Assembly (NCBI GenBank): GCA_937907605.1
Contig: CALCYI010000073.1
Span: 6,166 to 70,165 of the forward strand
Direction of reading: 5' to 3'
From: an uncultured Clostridia bacterium
GTDB taxonomy: Bacteria > Bacillota > Clostridia > Oscillospirales > Acutalibacteraceae
DNA: 64,000 nt
Each line of letters starts with the position of its first letter. The stretch's first letter is position 1. Shown piece by piece: positions 33,326-42,700 of this stretch. The notes below the pieces were generated by a model. It ran no database searches. It was given only the letters and a program-made list of their open reading frames with translations, and was not told where the DNA came from. A program made the position numbers and the translations under genes.

Positions 33326-33358
33326 AACAGGCGTTGGGGCAACCAACGCCTGTTTTTT
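33326..33358. terminator. Bidirectional terminator
   Basis: Stem ACAGGCGTTGG/CCAACGCCTGT with T-run on the plus strand. It separates the plus-strand ECF-S gene from the convergent PqqD-like operon. Confidence 0.9.
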
Positions 33359-33626
33359 ATTCATCCTCGAATACTCCCGCCTCTTTCATTGAGGCTATGA
33401 GCTTATCAACATCCGAACGTGCCTTATCCCTTTCGATACCGTATTTTTTACTAAGGCTTTCGGCAATTCTCTGAGCCTCATATCCCTTTGAAATCATATC
33501 CCATATCTCGCTTGAGGTTTCGTTCATTTCAATAAACATATTTTCCCTTCGGCTCAGTTCTCCCGTTGTAACGACGAGGTATTTGTCGCCGATTTTTCTT
33601 TTCATAAAGCCTTTTTTAATTCTCAT
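33357..33626 (-). CDS. PqqD-family protein (RiPP recognition-like)
   Basis: 89 residues. RENMFIEMNETSSEIWDMIS, then the YEAQRIAESLSKKYGI region with V-D-K-L-I, fits the PqqD/RRE-like winged-helix family, which in peptide maturation pathways binds a precursor leader. It overlaps the end of the HprK-like gene by 11 bases, so the two are translationally coupled. There is no radical SAM enzyme, cyclase or precursor peptide next to it. Function here is unknown. Confidence 0.85.
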   Translation of the reverse strand: MRIKKGFMKRKIGDKYLVVTTGELSRRENMFIEMNETSSEIWDMISKGYEAQRIAESLSKKYGIERDKARSDVDKLIASMKEAGVFEDE

Positions 33627-34347
33627 TACCTTTTACCTCATACCTTTCTCCCGTCATCGCCTCGAAGGAGGTCTTAACCGCCTCCTCGCTCATATCACAT
33701 TCAAGAATATACACGGGCACGCATTTCAGCAGTGTGTCAAGGAAGTCAAGTGTTTTGCCCACCGTTTCAGCCTCGCGCGGTAAATAAATCTGGTGGAGCA
33801 GCTCAGTTACAACCTCTCCCGCCTCAACGCGGCGGATTCTGTTTTCCTCTCCCCTGTGGATTATACAGATGCCTGAGAGCATTATCTCGCCGTGATTCTG
33901 GTAACCCTCCTTACCCGCATAGGGCGTTGCATATGCGGTCACGTAGCCGTTTTCAAGGCTTAGTATCGGCTTGTCGCCATTTACGATATCAACCCCGTCA
34001 AGATACTTCTGCCAGAGGCTTATATGCGTGGTCTTGCCCGTTCCGCTCGGAGCGGTGAAAAGGTATCCCCTGCCGCCGTATGAGATTACCGCGCCGTGAA
34101 AAACCACCTTGTCGAAAAATGGCAGCTTCTTTGCAATTTCGCGGTAAACGCATATGCTTTCGGCATATCCGCGGCTCGGATTGAACTCGGAAACGCTTAT
34201 CTCCTCGTCAATGTCACGCTCGGTAACAAGAACGGAAAAGTCCGCCTCTCCTTCGCTGAGGTAATCCTCGCAGAATTTCATAGTAAAGCCGTAATTGCAG
34301 GTTACTTCAATATTCAGATTTGCAAAATTGATTTGAAAATTAATCAT
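33616..34347 (-). CDS. HPr-kinase-like (HprK/PEPCK fold) protein
   Basis: 243 residues. VFHGAVISYGGRGYLFTAPS followed by GTGKTTHISLW is the P-loop of the HprK-related kinases found in lasso peptide and similar clusters (not the phosphotransferase regulator HprK itself, which is longer). It is followed by NGDKPILSLENG and GKEGYQNH. Such kinases can phosphorylate a peptide C-terminus or a nucleotide substrate. It lies between a nucleotidyltransferase-fold gene and a PqqD gene, the trio recurring in RiPP-type loci of Firmicutes. Confidence 0.82.
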   Translation of the reverse strand: MINFQINFANLNIEVTCNYGFTMKFCEDYLSEGEADFSVLVTERDIDEEISVSEFNPSRGYAESICVYREIAKKLPFFDKVVFHGAVISYGGRGYLFTAPSGTGKTTHISLWQKYLDGVDIVNGDKPILSLENGYVTAYATPYAGKEGYQNHGEIMLSGICIIHRGEENRIRRVEAGEVVTELLHQIYLPREAETVGKTLDFLDTLLKCVPVYILECDMSEEAVKTSFEAMTGERYEVKGNEN

Positions 34348-34364
34348 AGCTCTTCTTTATAGTC

Positions 34365-35492
34365 CTACTTTTTTAACAGAATACGGATATACTCAAATCC
34401 CGCTTTGATTCTTCCTTCGGTAAGCTTCCTGTATAGCCTGTAAAACCAGCATGTAACCGTGGAATAGCCTCTCTCCCTGCACTCGGGATAATTAAGGCAA
34501 ACGCGCTCCTTTTTCGGAAAAATAAAAGTGATAATGCGCTTAAGCCTTGCAAATTTTACGCCCTCAAAAATGTCCTGGTGGACTTCATTTTGCGCAAAAA
34601 CGTTCCTCGTCCCGTGATTCAGGCTTTCAAAAACCTTAACCGCAACCTCGGATAAGTCCTTGCTTGAAGGTTTTCCCTCAAACCATTCGCCCTCAAGGGC
34701 AAAAAGCAAATCCGTATTTTCCCTGAAGCCGTAAGAGTCAATTACGCCGTTAATATACGCGCCGTCAATCCTGTCAGACAGAGCTTTTTTTAAATAATAA
34801 ATATCGAGAATACGCCGTATTCCGCAGCCTGCAGTTTCAAAATGCTTAAGTATATGAAGGATGGAATACAAATAGAAATACGTATCGTCGAGGTTGTATT
34901 TTAATTCATTATCTCCGTCGGGCTTTGCGTGAGAAAACGGGGAGTTTATCGCTTTTGAAAAGCGTTCTCGCCTGCCGTAAATTTTCTCAGAAAAGAATTC
35001 CGAATGGAACTCAATAATCTGTCCGTTCTCTTTTTTTACATCAATTTCATCTGTCTTGTTCTCCTCAATATCGTAACCGAGGGAACACATCAATTCGCCC
35101 GTGCGCTTTAAGTTTTCTCGGTCAATAATAAAATCAATGTCCGACATCATTCTTAGCTCGGGCGAGGGGTAAAGCGTTTTGGTAACCGTGCCCTGAGCCT
35201 CGAGCGTTCTTATGCCGTTTTCGTGCAGAAGCGAAATAATATTTTCATACGCTTCCTTCTGGCGCATATCGCGCTGAACGGAGAAATAATAATAAAGCTT
35301 CCACTCGTTCAGTATTTCCGCTTCCGGCTTGTTTTTAAGCTTTTCCACGCTCAGATACGCTATGTTCGCAACCTCGTGCAGCTTACCGTATTCAAGCACG
35401 CTTTTAAACGATACCTCCTCGGGCTTTTCCTGAGGCTGAGTATCGTGAACCGCGCAGTATAAAAGATGTACAAGATAAGCGTAATCGGTCAT
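34365..35492 (-). CDS. Nucleotidyltransferase-family protein (NTP_transf_5)
   Basis: 375 residues. The central motif LRMMSDIDFII (D-x-D) with the preceding LEAQGTVTKTLYPSPE fits the NTP_transf_5 group of uncharacterised nucleotidyltransferases. The N-terminus is helical (HEVANIAYLSVEKLKN). It heads an operon with the HprK-like and PqqD-like genes (17-base gap). The reaction is unknown; in related clusters it is thought to modify the product of the kinase. Confidence 0.82.
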   Translation of the reverse strand: MTDYAYLVHLLYCAVHDTQPQEKPEEVSFKSVLEYGKLHEVANIAYLSVEKLKNKPEAEILNEWKLYYYFSVQRDMRQKEAYENIISLLHENGIRTLEAQGTVTKTLYPSPELRMMSDIDFIIDRENLKRTGELMCSLGYDIEENKTDEIDVKKENGQIIEFHSEFFSEKIYGRRERFSKAINSPFSHAKPDGDNELKYNLDDTYFYLYSILHILKHFETAGCGIRRILDIYYLKKALSDRIDGAYINGVIDSYGFRENTDLLFALEGEWFEGKPSSKDLSEVAVKVFESLNHGTRNVFAQNEVHQDIFEGVKFARLKRIITFIFPKKERVCLNYPECRERGYSTVTCWFYRLYRKLTEGRIKAGFEYIRILLKK

Positions 35493-35551
35493 ATTTATCC
35501 TTCTTCGTTTCTTTATTAAAACTTATCACATTTTGTGAGTTTATGCAATAT

Positions 35552-35582
35552 AAAAAATCCGCCAAGTTAAAGCTCAGCGGAT
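35552..35582 (-). terminator. Terminator after E2-like gene
   Basis: Minus-strand stem ATCCGC/GCGGAT around a loop of about 14 bases, then a TTTTTTA tail. Confidence 0.7.
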
Positions 35583-35589
35583 AAAGCGT

Positions 35590-36510
35590 TTATTTCCAGT
35601 CCTTAATAACCGACGGATTTGCAAAAATCTCATCCAGCTTTCTGAAAAACGGAATGATATCGGGATAATCATATGCGCGGTGGTCAAACGCCAGTGTCAT
35701 AGGAAGAACCTGTTTAATGCCAAGCGACTTTTCGCCGTTTTCATCAACTACTACGGCAGGCTCGTCTCTGATTGAAAGAAGCGCAATTACGCAGGTCTGA
35801 GGCGGAACGATCTGAAGCATATAGCATCTCTGGCTGCCCTCGCGGTAAACGGAACCGAGATTAGATACAGTAATGGTTCCCTGCTCCAAATCCTTTTGTG
35901 AAAGGCGCTCGTGCTCGGGAATGGAATAATACTTCTTTTTCTCTTCGCCCTTAAGCGTTTCAACTCTGTGCTGACCGGGCATTTTTGAGCCGTAAAGACG
36001 TCTTGCCGCCTGAAGCACCTTGCCTTTTTTCAGCCCCTGAAGCGTATCGTTAAGCGAAACGTCAAACAGCGCCTCGTTAATATCGGTATTCTTTGCTTTT
36101 TTAACGGTTTCCTTAACCGTTGCGTCCATTTCGGAAATTGACTTTTTCTCCATATCGCGGAGATTAACCGTCATCATTTCACCCGTCGGAAGCACCATAG
36201 GTACGGAAATGTTAATAGTATCATAAACCTTAAGCTTACCACGAACGAGCTTTCTGTCAAATTCAAGATGGGAATTGATAAGGGGCATTGCCTTGATACC
36301 CTCGGTGATGATTTTGAGCATAACGGAATTAACGGTAATTCTGTTTGCCTTATCCGCGCCCTCGTTCATTTCCTTAATTAAGGGCATAAGCTCGGTTACG
36401 TCCGCTTCGTAAGAAACTACGCTGTGAGCAATCGTTTCCCAGCTTTCACCGGTCATATTTGCTTTGATTTTTCTTGCTATGCCGAATATTTCTTCATTGT
36501 TGAGCCGCAT
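35590..36510 (-). CDS. Stand-alone 2-oxoacid dehydrogenase E2-type acyltransferase
   Basis: 306 residues that correspond to the catalytic (chloramphenicol-acetyltransferase-like) domain of E2 subunits. TFDHRAYD-type text (LAFDHRAYDYPDI near the C-terminus) holds the catalytic His; the usual DHRxxDG is changed at the last Gly to Tyr. ITVSNLGSVYREG fits the channel-lining segment. There is no lipoyl domain, no E1-binding domain, and no E1 or E3 gene nearby. It may acylate a different carrier; the substrate is unknown. Confidence 0.8.
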   Translation of the reverse strand: MRLNNEEIFGIARKIKANMTGESWETIAHSVVSYEADVTELMPLIKEMNEGADKANRITVNSVMLKIITEGIKAMPLINSHLEFDRKLVRGKLKVYDTINISVPMVLPTGEMMTVNLRDMEKKSISEMDATVKETVKKAKNTDINEALFDVSLNDTLQGLKKGKVLQAARRLYGSKMPGQHRVETLKGEEKKKYYSIPEHERLSQKDLEQGTITVSNLGSVYREGSQRCYMLQIVPPQTCVIALLSIRDEPAVVVDENGEKSLGIKQVLPMTLAFDHRAYDYPDIIPFFRKLDEIFANPSVIKDWK

Positions 36511-36657
36511 TTTAAGTCCTCCGAAAAGTTAATTTCGATTAAATATAATAATACAATTTTTATGATTTTGTCAACAACAAAAAACTGATTGAAATACAAA
36601 TCAATATATGGTATACTGATTAAGTATTAACACATAGATATATGGGTGGTGTCAGTG

Positions 36658-37710
36658 ATGAAAAGAATTATAGCAGTTATACTTTCGCTTATATTGGCGC
36701 TGTCGCTTTTCGGGTGCTCAAAGAAGGTTGAGGCGCCCTCGTCAACAAGTACGACGACCGTACCCGAGACCACGACCGAGCCCCTCCCGACGTATAATCC
36801 GTTCACGGGCGAGGAGGGCTTTAACAAGGCGGCGGTAGGCGTACGCCCCGTTGCAATAGTGGTTGAAAACCAGCACGACGCAAGACCGCAATGGGCAATT
36901 GGTACCTCGGACATCATCGTTGAGGGCGAGGTCGAAGGCGGAATTTCGCGTATGCTCTGGCTCTATGCGGACTACACGGCTGTACCGGAAAAGGTAGGTC
37001 CTATCCGCTCCGCGCGTCCGCCGTACGTAATATTCAGCGAATTCTTTGATGCGTTTTTCATCCATTGGGGCGGAAGCCATAACAATCAGGACTACGTAGG
37101 CGGCTACACGGTAATCAAGCGCGATAAGGTTAAGCACCTCGACGGTATGAAGGGCGGTAAGCTCTTCGGCAGGGATAATACAAGACGGGTATCCTCCGAG
37201 CACAGAGGTATCCTCCACGGCGATAAAATAGCCGAGGCGATTAAGGAAAAGGGCTGGCGTACTAAGCTCAAAAGGAATCGCTTTTCATGGCTGAGCTTTA
37301 ACGATACCCTTACCGACGCGGGTACCGACGAGGCTAAAATTGTTAACTGCAAATTCTCCTCAAGGACGGATACGAGAAAGTTTAACTTCACCCAGAAGGA
37401 CGGGCTTTACCACACGATTGACTGGAAAACCGACGTAGCGTTCCAGAACATTATAATCCTTCTTGACAACACGCAGTATATTACCGTGCCTTATAAGGGC
37501 GCTACTACCACTTATCTTAATCACAAATACGACGGAGGAACGGGATATTACATCTCAAACGGTAAGAGAACGGTTATTACGTGGCAGGTCAAGGATAACA
37601 AGCTTTATCTTAAGACGGGCGACGGACAGTCCGAGCTGAAGATTAACAAGGGTAAGTCCTATATCGGACTTGCCTCCGCGAACAACGGCGGAACGATAAC
37701 CTTTGAATAA
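36658..37710 (+). CDS. DUF3048 lipoprotein (YerB-like)
   Basis: 350 residues. Signal peptide with lipobox LSLFGC, a short Thr/Pro-rich linker, then the DUF3048 domain: VGVRPVAIVVENQHDARPQW, GPIRSARPPYVIF, and a C-terminal half of beta strands. This family (Bacillus YerB) is an extracytoplasmic lipoprotein of unknown activity. The ATG at 36658 was preferred to an upstream GTG-like codon. It stands alone and is followed by a terminator at 37721. Confidence 0.88.
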   Translation: MKRIIAVILSLILALSLFGCSKKVEAPSSTSTTTVPETTTEPLPTYNPFTGEEGFNKAAVGVRPVAIVVENQHDARPQWAIGTSDIIVEGEVEGGISRMLWLYADYTAVPEKVGPIRSARPPYVIFSEFFDAFFIHWGGSHNNQDYVGGYTVIKRDKVKHLDGMKGGKLFGRDNTRRVSSEHRGILHGDKIAEAIKEKGWRTKLKRNRFSWLSFNDTLTDAGTDEAKIVNCKFSSRTDTRKFNFTQKDGLYHTIDWKTDVAFQNIIILLDNTQYITVPYKGATTTYLNHKYDGGTGYYISNGKRTVITWQVKDNKLYLKTGDGQSELKINKGKSYIGLASANNGGTITFE

Positions 37711-37718
37711 ATATTTTG

Positions 37719-37746
37719 AAAGGCGGCGAGCATCGTCGTCTTTTAC
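37719..37746 (+). terminator. Rho-independent terminator
   Basis: Stem GGCGGCGA/TCGTCGTC plus TTTT, 10 bases after the DUF3048 stop codon. Confidence 0.75.
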
Positions 37747-37815
37747 TTATTGACTAAACTGTAATAAAACATTATAATTATAATTACAATTAGAATTAGA
37801 TTATTTTGAGGTAGT

Positions 37816-39132
37816 ATGTCTATGGGCAATTTTAAGGATTTTGCAAAAACGCCCCCCCTCGGCTGGAATAGCTGGGACTGCTTCGGCGCGGCGGTTAATG
37901 AAAAACAATTAAAGGAAAACGCCGACTATATGGCGAAATACCTAAAGCCGTACGGCTGGGAATACATAGTCTGCGACATTCAGTGGTATGAGCCGAAGGC
38001 GAAGGATAACGATTACAATAACTTTACCGAGCTCACCACGGATAAGTACGGCAGGCTGCAGCCCGCGGTAAACCGCTTTCCGAGCGCAAGGGGTGGCAAG
38101 GGCTTTAAGCCTCTTGCGGACTACGTTCACTCGCTCGGGCTTAAGTTCGGAATACATATGATGAGGGGCGTTCCGCGTCAGGCGGTGCATAAAAACTGCC
38201 CGATTTTGGGCAGCACTCACACCTGCCGCGAGATTGCTCACCACTTTTCCGTATGCTCGTGGAATACCGATATGTACGGGCTTTATAACTGCGAGGGCGC
38301 TCAGGATTACTATAACTCAATAATAAATATGTACGCCGATTGGGGCGTTGATTTCATAAAGTGCGACGACATCTGCGTTACGGAATTCAGAAAGTGGGAT
38401 AACCCCTATACCGCGGATTATGAAATTGAAATGCTCCGCCGCGCTATTGATTCCTGCGGGCGTGAAATCGTGCTTTCCCTCTCCCCCGGTCCCGCCGTAA
38501 GAAGCAAGGCAAAGCACCTTGGCGAAAACGCTAATATGTGGCGGCTTACGGGCGATTTCTGGGACAGATGGCAGCCTCTTCACGCCATGTTCGCAAAGTG
38601 TAAGGAATGGGAGGGCGTTACGAAAAGGGGTAATTATCCAGACTGCGATATGCTCCCGCTCGGCAGACTTTCAAAAAACGGCACCTGCCACGGCGAAAGG
38701 AACCGCTATACGAGCTTCACAAAGCCCGAGCAGTATACGCTTATGACGCTATGGGGGATATTTAAAAGTCCGCTTATGTTCGGCGGAAACCTCCCCGAAA
38801 ACGACGAATTCACGCTCTCGCTTCTCACGAATGAGGAATACCTTAAAATGCACCGCTCCTGCCGCAATTCAAGGGAATATTTTAACAACGAAAAGCACGG
38901 CGGAAATACAATCGTATGGTGCGCCGACGGCAGAGGCTGCAAATATCTCGCCGTATTCAATACCGCTGAGCGCGCAAGGAAAATCCGCGTTGATTTAACC
39001 GATTTACTTACGCCCGATAAAAAATACAGGGCGTACGACATATGGAATATAGAATACGTAAGCTGCACCTCAAAGGGCATTACAGCCGAGGCTGAGCCGC
39101 ACGGCGCAAGACTTTTTAAAATTACTGAATAA
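37816..39132 (+). CDS. GH27-family alpha-galactosidase-like glycosidase
   Basis: 438 residues, no signal peptide, so cytoplasmic. TPPLGWNSWDCFGAAVNE is the family 27 N-terminal signature; YIVCDIQWYEP and WGVDFIKCDDICV carry the conserved acidic residues, the Asp of KCDD being the expected nucleophile. The C-terminus is a beta domain. It likely removes alpha-galactosyl (or related) residues from imported oligosaccharides, but no sugar transporter is adjacent. The stop codon overlaps the next start (TAATG). Confidence 0.88.
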   Translation: MSMGNFKDFAKTPPLGWNSWDCFGAAVNEKQLKENADYMAKYLKPYGWEYIVCDIQWYEPKAKDNDYNNFTELTTDKYGRLQPAVNRFPSARGGKGFKPLADYVHSLGLKFGIHMMRGVPRQAVHKNCPILGSTHTCREIAHHFSVCSWNTDMYGLYNCEGAQDYYNSIINMYADWGVDFIKCDDICVTEFRKWDNPYTADYEIEMLRRAIDSCGREIVLSLSPGPAVRSKAKHLGENANMWRLTGDFWDRWQPLHAMFAKCKEWEGVTKRGNYPDCDMLPLGRLSKNGTCHGERNRYTSFTKPEQYTLMTLWGIFKSPLMFGGNLPENDEFTLSLLTNEEYLKMHRSCRNSREYFNNEKHGGNTIVWCADGRGCKYLAVFNTAERARKIRVDLTDLLTPDKKYRAYDIWNIEYVSCTSKGITAEAEPHGARLFKITE

Positions 39133-39704
39133 TGGGAATTTTTAAGAGAAGGGGCGGCTTGTCCGCCGAAAGAGCAGACGCGCTCAGGCGCTTCATCAAC
39201 GAAAACTACATAGATTTAGAAAAAATTGAAAAGCGGAGCTTCGGCGCGTTTAGAGCAAGTAAGGCAAGCAGCGAGGAATACTATGAGGCTGAGGCGGCGC
39301 CTATGGCGTCAATGGCTATGCCCGCCCTTGACTCCTGCAGCCATCCCGATATTGACATTACGCTTGACGAAAGCTTTTCAGAAATGCTACTTCGCAAAAT
39401 TGACGAAAAGGGCTTAAAGGACAGCGAGTGCTACAAGAAAGCGGGGATTGACCGTAAGCTTTTCTCAAAAATTCGCTCAAACCCCGAATACCGCCCGAGC
39501 AAGCCTACCGTAATTTCCTTTGCGATAGCTCTTGAGCTCACGCTCGAGGAAACCAACGAGCTTTTGCTAAAGGCGGGCTTTGCGCTTTCGCACAGCAGTA
39601 AATTTGACGTAATTATAGAATACTTTATTAAAAACGGTATATACGATATATTCGAAATAAACACAGCACTATATGAATTCGACCAAAATCTGTTAAAGGT
39701 GTGA
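39132..39704 (+). CDS. XRE-like HTH regulator
   Basis: 190 residues. The N-terminal half is disordered and rich in Ala/Glu/Met; the C-terminal half (residues about 80-190) is a helix-turn-helix of an XRE-related clostridial family: SFSEMLLRKIDEKGL, AGIDRKLFSKIRSNPEYRPS, TVISFAIALELTLEETNELL. It overlaps the GH27 gene by one base and leads into the secreted PI-PLC gene. It may control its neighbours; no operator is evident. Confidence 0.7.
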   Translation: MGIFKRRGGLSAERADALRRFINENYIDLEKIEKRSFGAFRASKASSEEYYEAEAAPMASMAMPALDSCSHPDIDITLDESFSEMLLRKIDEKGLKDSECYKKAGIDRKLFSKIRSNPEYRPSKPTVISFAIALELTLEETNELLLKAGFALSHSSKFDVIIEYFIKNGIYDIFEINTALYEFDQNLLKV

Positions 39705-39709
39705 TGAAT

Positions 39710-42700
39710 ATGAAAAAAAGACTATTATCGCTTTTTCTCTCCTTCGTATTAGTATTAACGGCGGCGTTATCCGCGCCGTTTTCCGCCGCAGCAGCTTCGT
39801 CGACGGAGCAGGCAGTGCTGCTGTCCTCGGTTGCGACGTCCGACTGGATGAGCGCAATAAGGGGCGAAACAAAGCTTACGGAAATTACGATACCCGGCAC
39901 GCACGATTCCTGCGCAAGAAAATTTGCAAACGAGGACGCATTCGGTATCACTTCGGGCATAGCAAAATGCCAGAGCCTTAATATTACCGAGCAGCTCAAC
40001 GCGGGTATACGTTATCTTGATATTCGGTGCGAGGTTGACTCCTCAACCTATTCAATAAAGACCGTTCACGGCTCGGTTGACTGCTGGAACGGCAACGATT
40101 ACTACTACCTTGATTACGTTTTTCAGGATATTTACAACTGGCTTGCCGAGCACCCGAGCGAAACCGTACTTGTGTCAATAAAAGAGGACGACGGCGACGC
40201 GGGCGCTGCGGTATTTACCTCCGCGGTTTATGAATACATACACGGCTACGGGCAGAGTAAATACTTTTACGGCTCGGACTATGTCTATACGGATTATTGG
40301 TATCTCGGCAAGAGCGTCCCCACACTCGACGCGGTACGCGGAAAATGCGTGCTTATGAACCGCTTTGACCAGATTATAGCTACCTCGGGCTCGACGGCGA
40401 GCGAGGAGGAAAGCGGTCAGAAGGTTAAATGGGGCGATTATTCGGGCACGAACTACTCCACTCCCGTATACGATAACGTTACTAACACAAATACGGGCGT
40501 AGGCACCTTCCACGTTCAGGACCACTACAAATGGAATACGCAAAGTAAAATAAACGCAACTCAGGAGATGCTTTCTCTCGGTCATTGGAGAGGAGAATAC
40601 TACTTTAACTTCTCTTCAACCGTCAGCGATTCCACCATACCAAATCCCTCAAATCTTGCCTCCACGGTTAACGCAGCGTATCCGAACTTTACCTATAACC
40701 TTACAAAGCCCTCGGGTATTTTCGCTATGGATTTCGCGACGAGCGACCTTGCGAGGTATATCATTAAGAATAACGAGGCGGTTTCAAATCTTGTTACAGG
40801 CACCGACGGAAATATAACCTACGAAATCAACCGTCTTACAGGAACGCTCACCATAAGCGGCAGCGGCGCTATGAACGACTACGCGCTTGATTCAAACAGC
40901 GGTATCAAGGATAAGGGCACGACTGCTCCGTGGGGCGACCAGATTAAAAACTGCCTCTTCGACGGACAGTACAATACGGACATTATTACGAGTATTGTGG
41001 TAAACGACGGCGTTACCTCAATCGGAGATTATGCCTTTTACGGCTTTGACAACGTTACAAGTATTCAGCTTCCCGATTCGGTTACCTCAATCGGCACGGG
41101 CGCAATTCCCGAAAACGCAAGCACTGATTATTACAGCGTTAATGTCAAGGCGGGCAATATCTCCAAGGAGAGCGCCAATCCCTTTGCGGGCAAAACGCTC
41201 AGCGGCGTTACGATAAAGTACACCCAGAAATGCGATACTGACCGCGGCTGGAACAACTCGATTATTAACTTCTCAACGGGGAACAACGCCGACAACCGTT
41301 ACTTTATTTTGATGACTAACGGCACGATTCTCTTCAACGACGGCAACGGCGGCGCGGGCGGCTGGAATAACTGTTACTTTGACCTTAACACCTCGTCTGA
41401 GGTTAACACAACAGGACAGGGCTGGGTTGATATTACCGTAACGATTTATAAAAACTCGAGCGGTCAGCACATTCTTGATTACTATATAAACAATACTCTT
41501 GCAAAGACCTATAACCTCAGCGAGAACTGCGCCTCGGGCTATCCCAACGGCGTGAGCGGCAGCGACGGTATTTTCTCGTTCCTCTCCTCCCCCGATATTA
41601 AGCTTTACTACGGCGCGACCTTTAATATCTACAATATGGGCGGCACGACGGACTGCTACCTTGACAGCGCAGAATTTTACGACTATGCGCTCTCAGCCGC
41701 GCAGCTTGTACCCGTTTATGAAAACACCTTTACGGATTCACTCGGAGGTACTGCCGTTACGGGAAGAAGCGACGGCGGTTACAGCGTATATCACCAGACG
41801 ACCGACAACGACGGACGAAGCGGCACGGCTTACTTACCGTACAGCAATACGGGTGCAAGCGGTACTAATTACGTTATTACAAACGAAAGCCCGTTTGCAA
41901 ATCTCTATACCTCAAACGGCTTTGCGGTAAGCTTCTGGCAGAGGATTAACGGGAACTACTGGGGCGACCGCGAGTCGATAACCTTTGCGCAGGGCGAAAT
42001 CGGAGAAATGAAATACTTCACTCTCGGCTCCGACGGATATATACGCTTCAATAACGGCAACGGCGGCAGCGACTCCTCGCTCTCCTCCGCGGGACTGTAT
42101 TTTGACTACACCACTGCCAATTCCGCCATTACAAAACAGCAGTGGCATTTTATAACCTATAATATTATCGACGACCACAACTTTAAGGTTTACGTGGACG
42201 GCGTATTAACCGCTACGGTATACGCCGCGGGTACGTCACAGTATCAGTCAAGCGGCGGGCTTATGAGCTTCCTTGCAAGCCCGAGCACGAAGCTTTATCT
42301 CGGCTCGTACACTCCCTACTGGGGAACGCCGACGCTTTCGCTCGATGACGTGATGTGCTTCTGCGAAACACTTACAGATTCAGAGGTTGCGGCGCTTTAT
42401 AAGACCGAAACAAATAACGCAGGCGCAGCCTTCACGACCGACTTCGTCACCGCACCCGAAAAAGTGAGCGGCTCAATGCTTCACTACGACAGCTTTGACG
42501 GAAAAACGGGAGTACTCTATCTCCCGACCTGCTCGGCCGAAGGCGAAATTGCGGTTTACGTTGACGGCGTTCAGACTACGAACCTCAGCGCAATTCCCGA
42601 AAATACGGTAGTTGAGGTGCGCTACACGGGAAGCGGCACGGTTAAGCAGTGGACTGTGACAAATTCAGGCGGAACGCTGACCTCGACCGATTCAACATAT

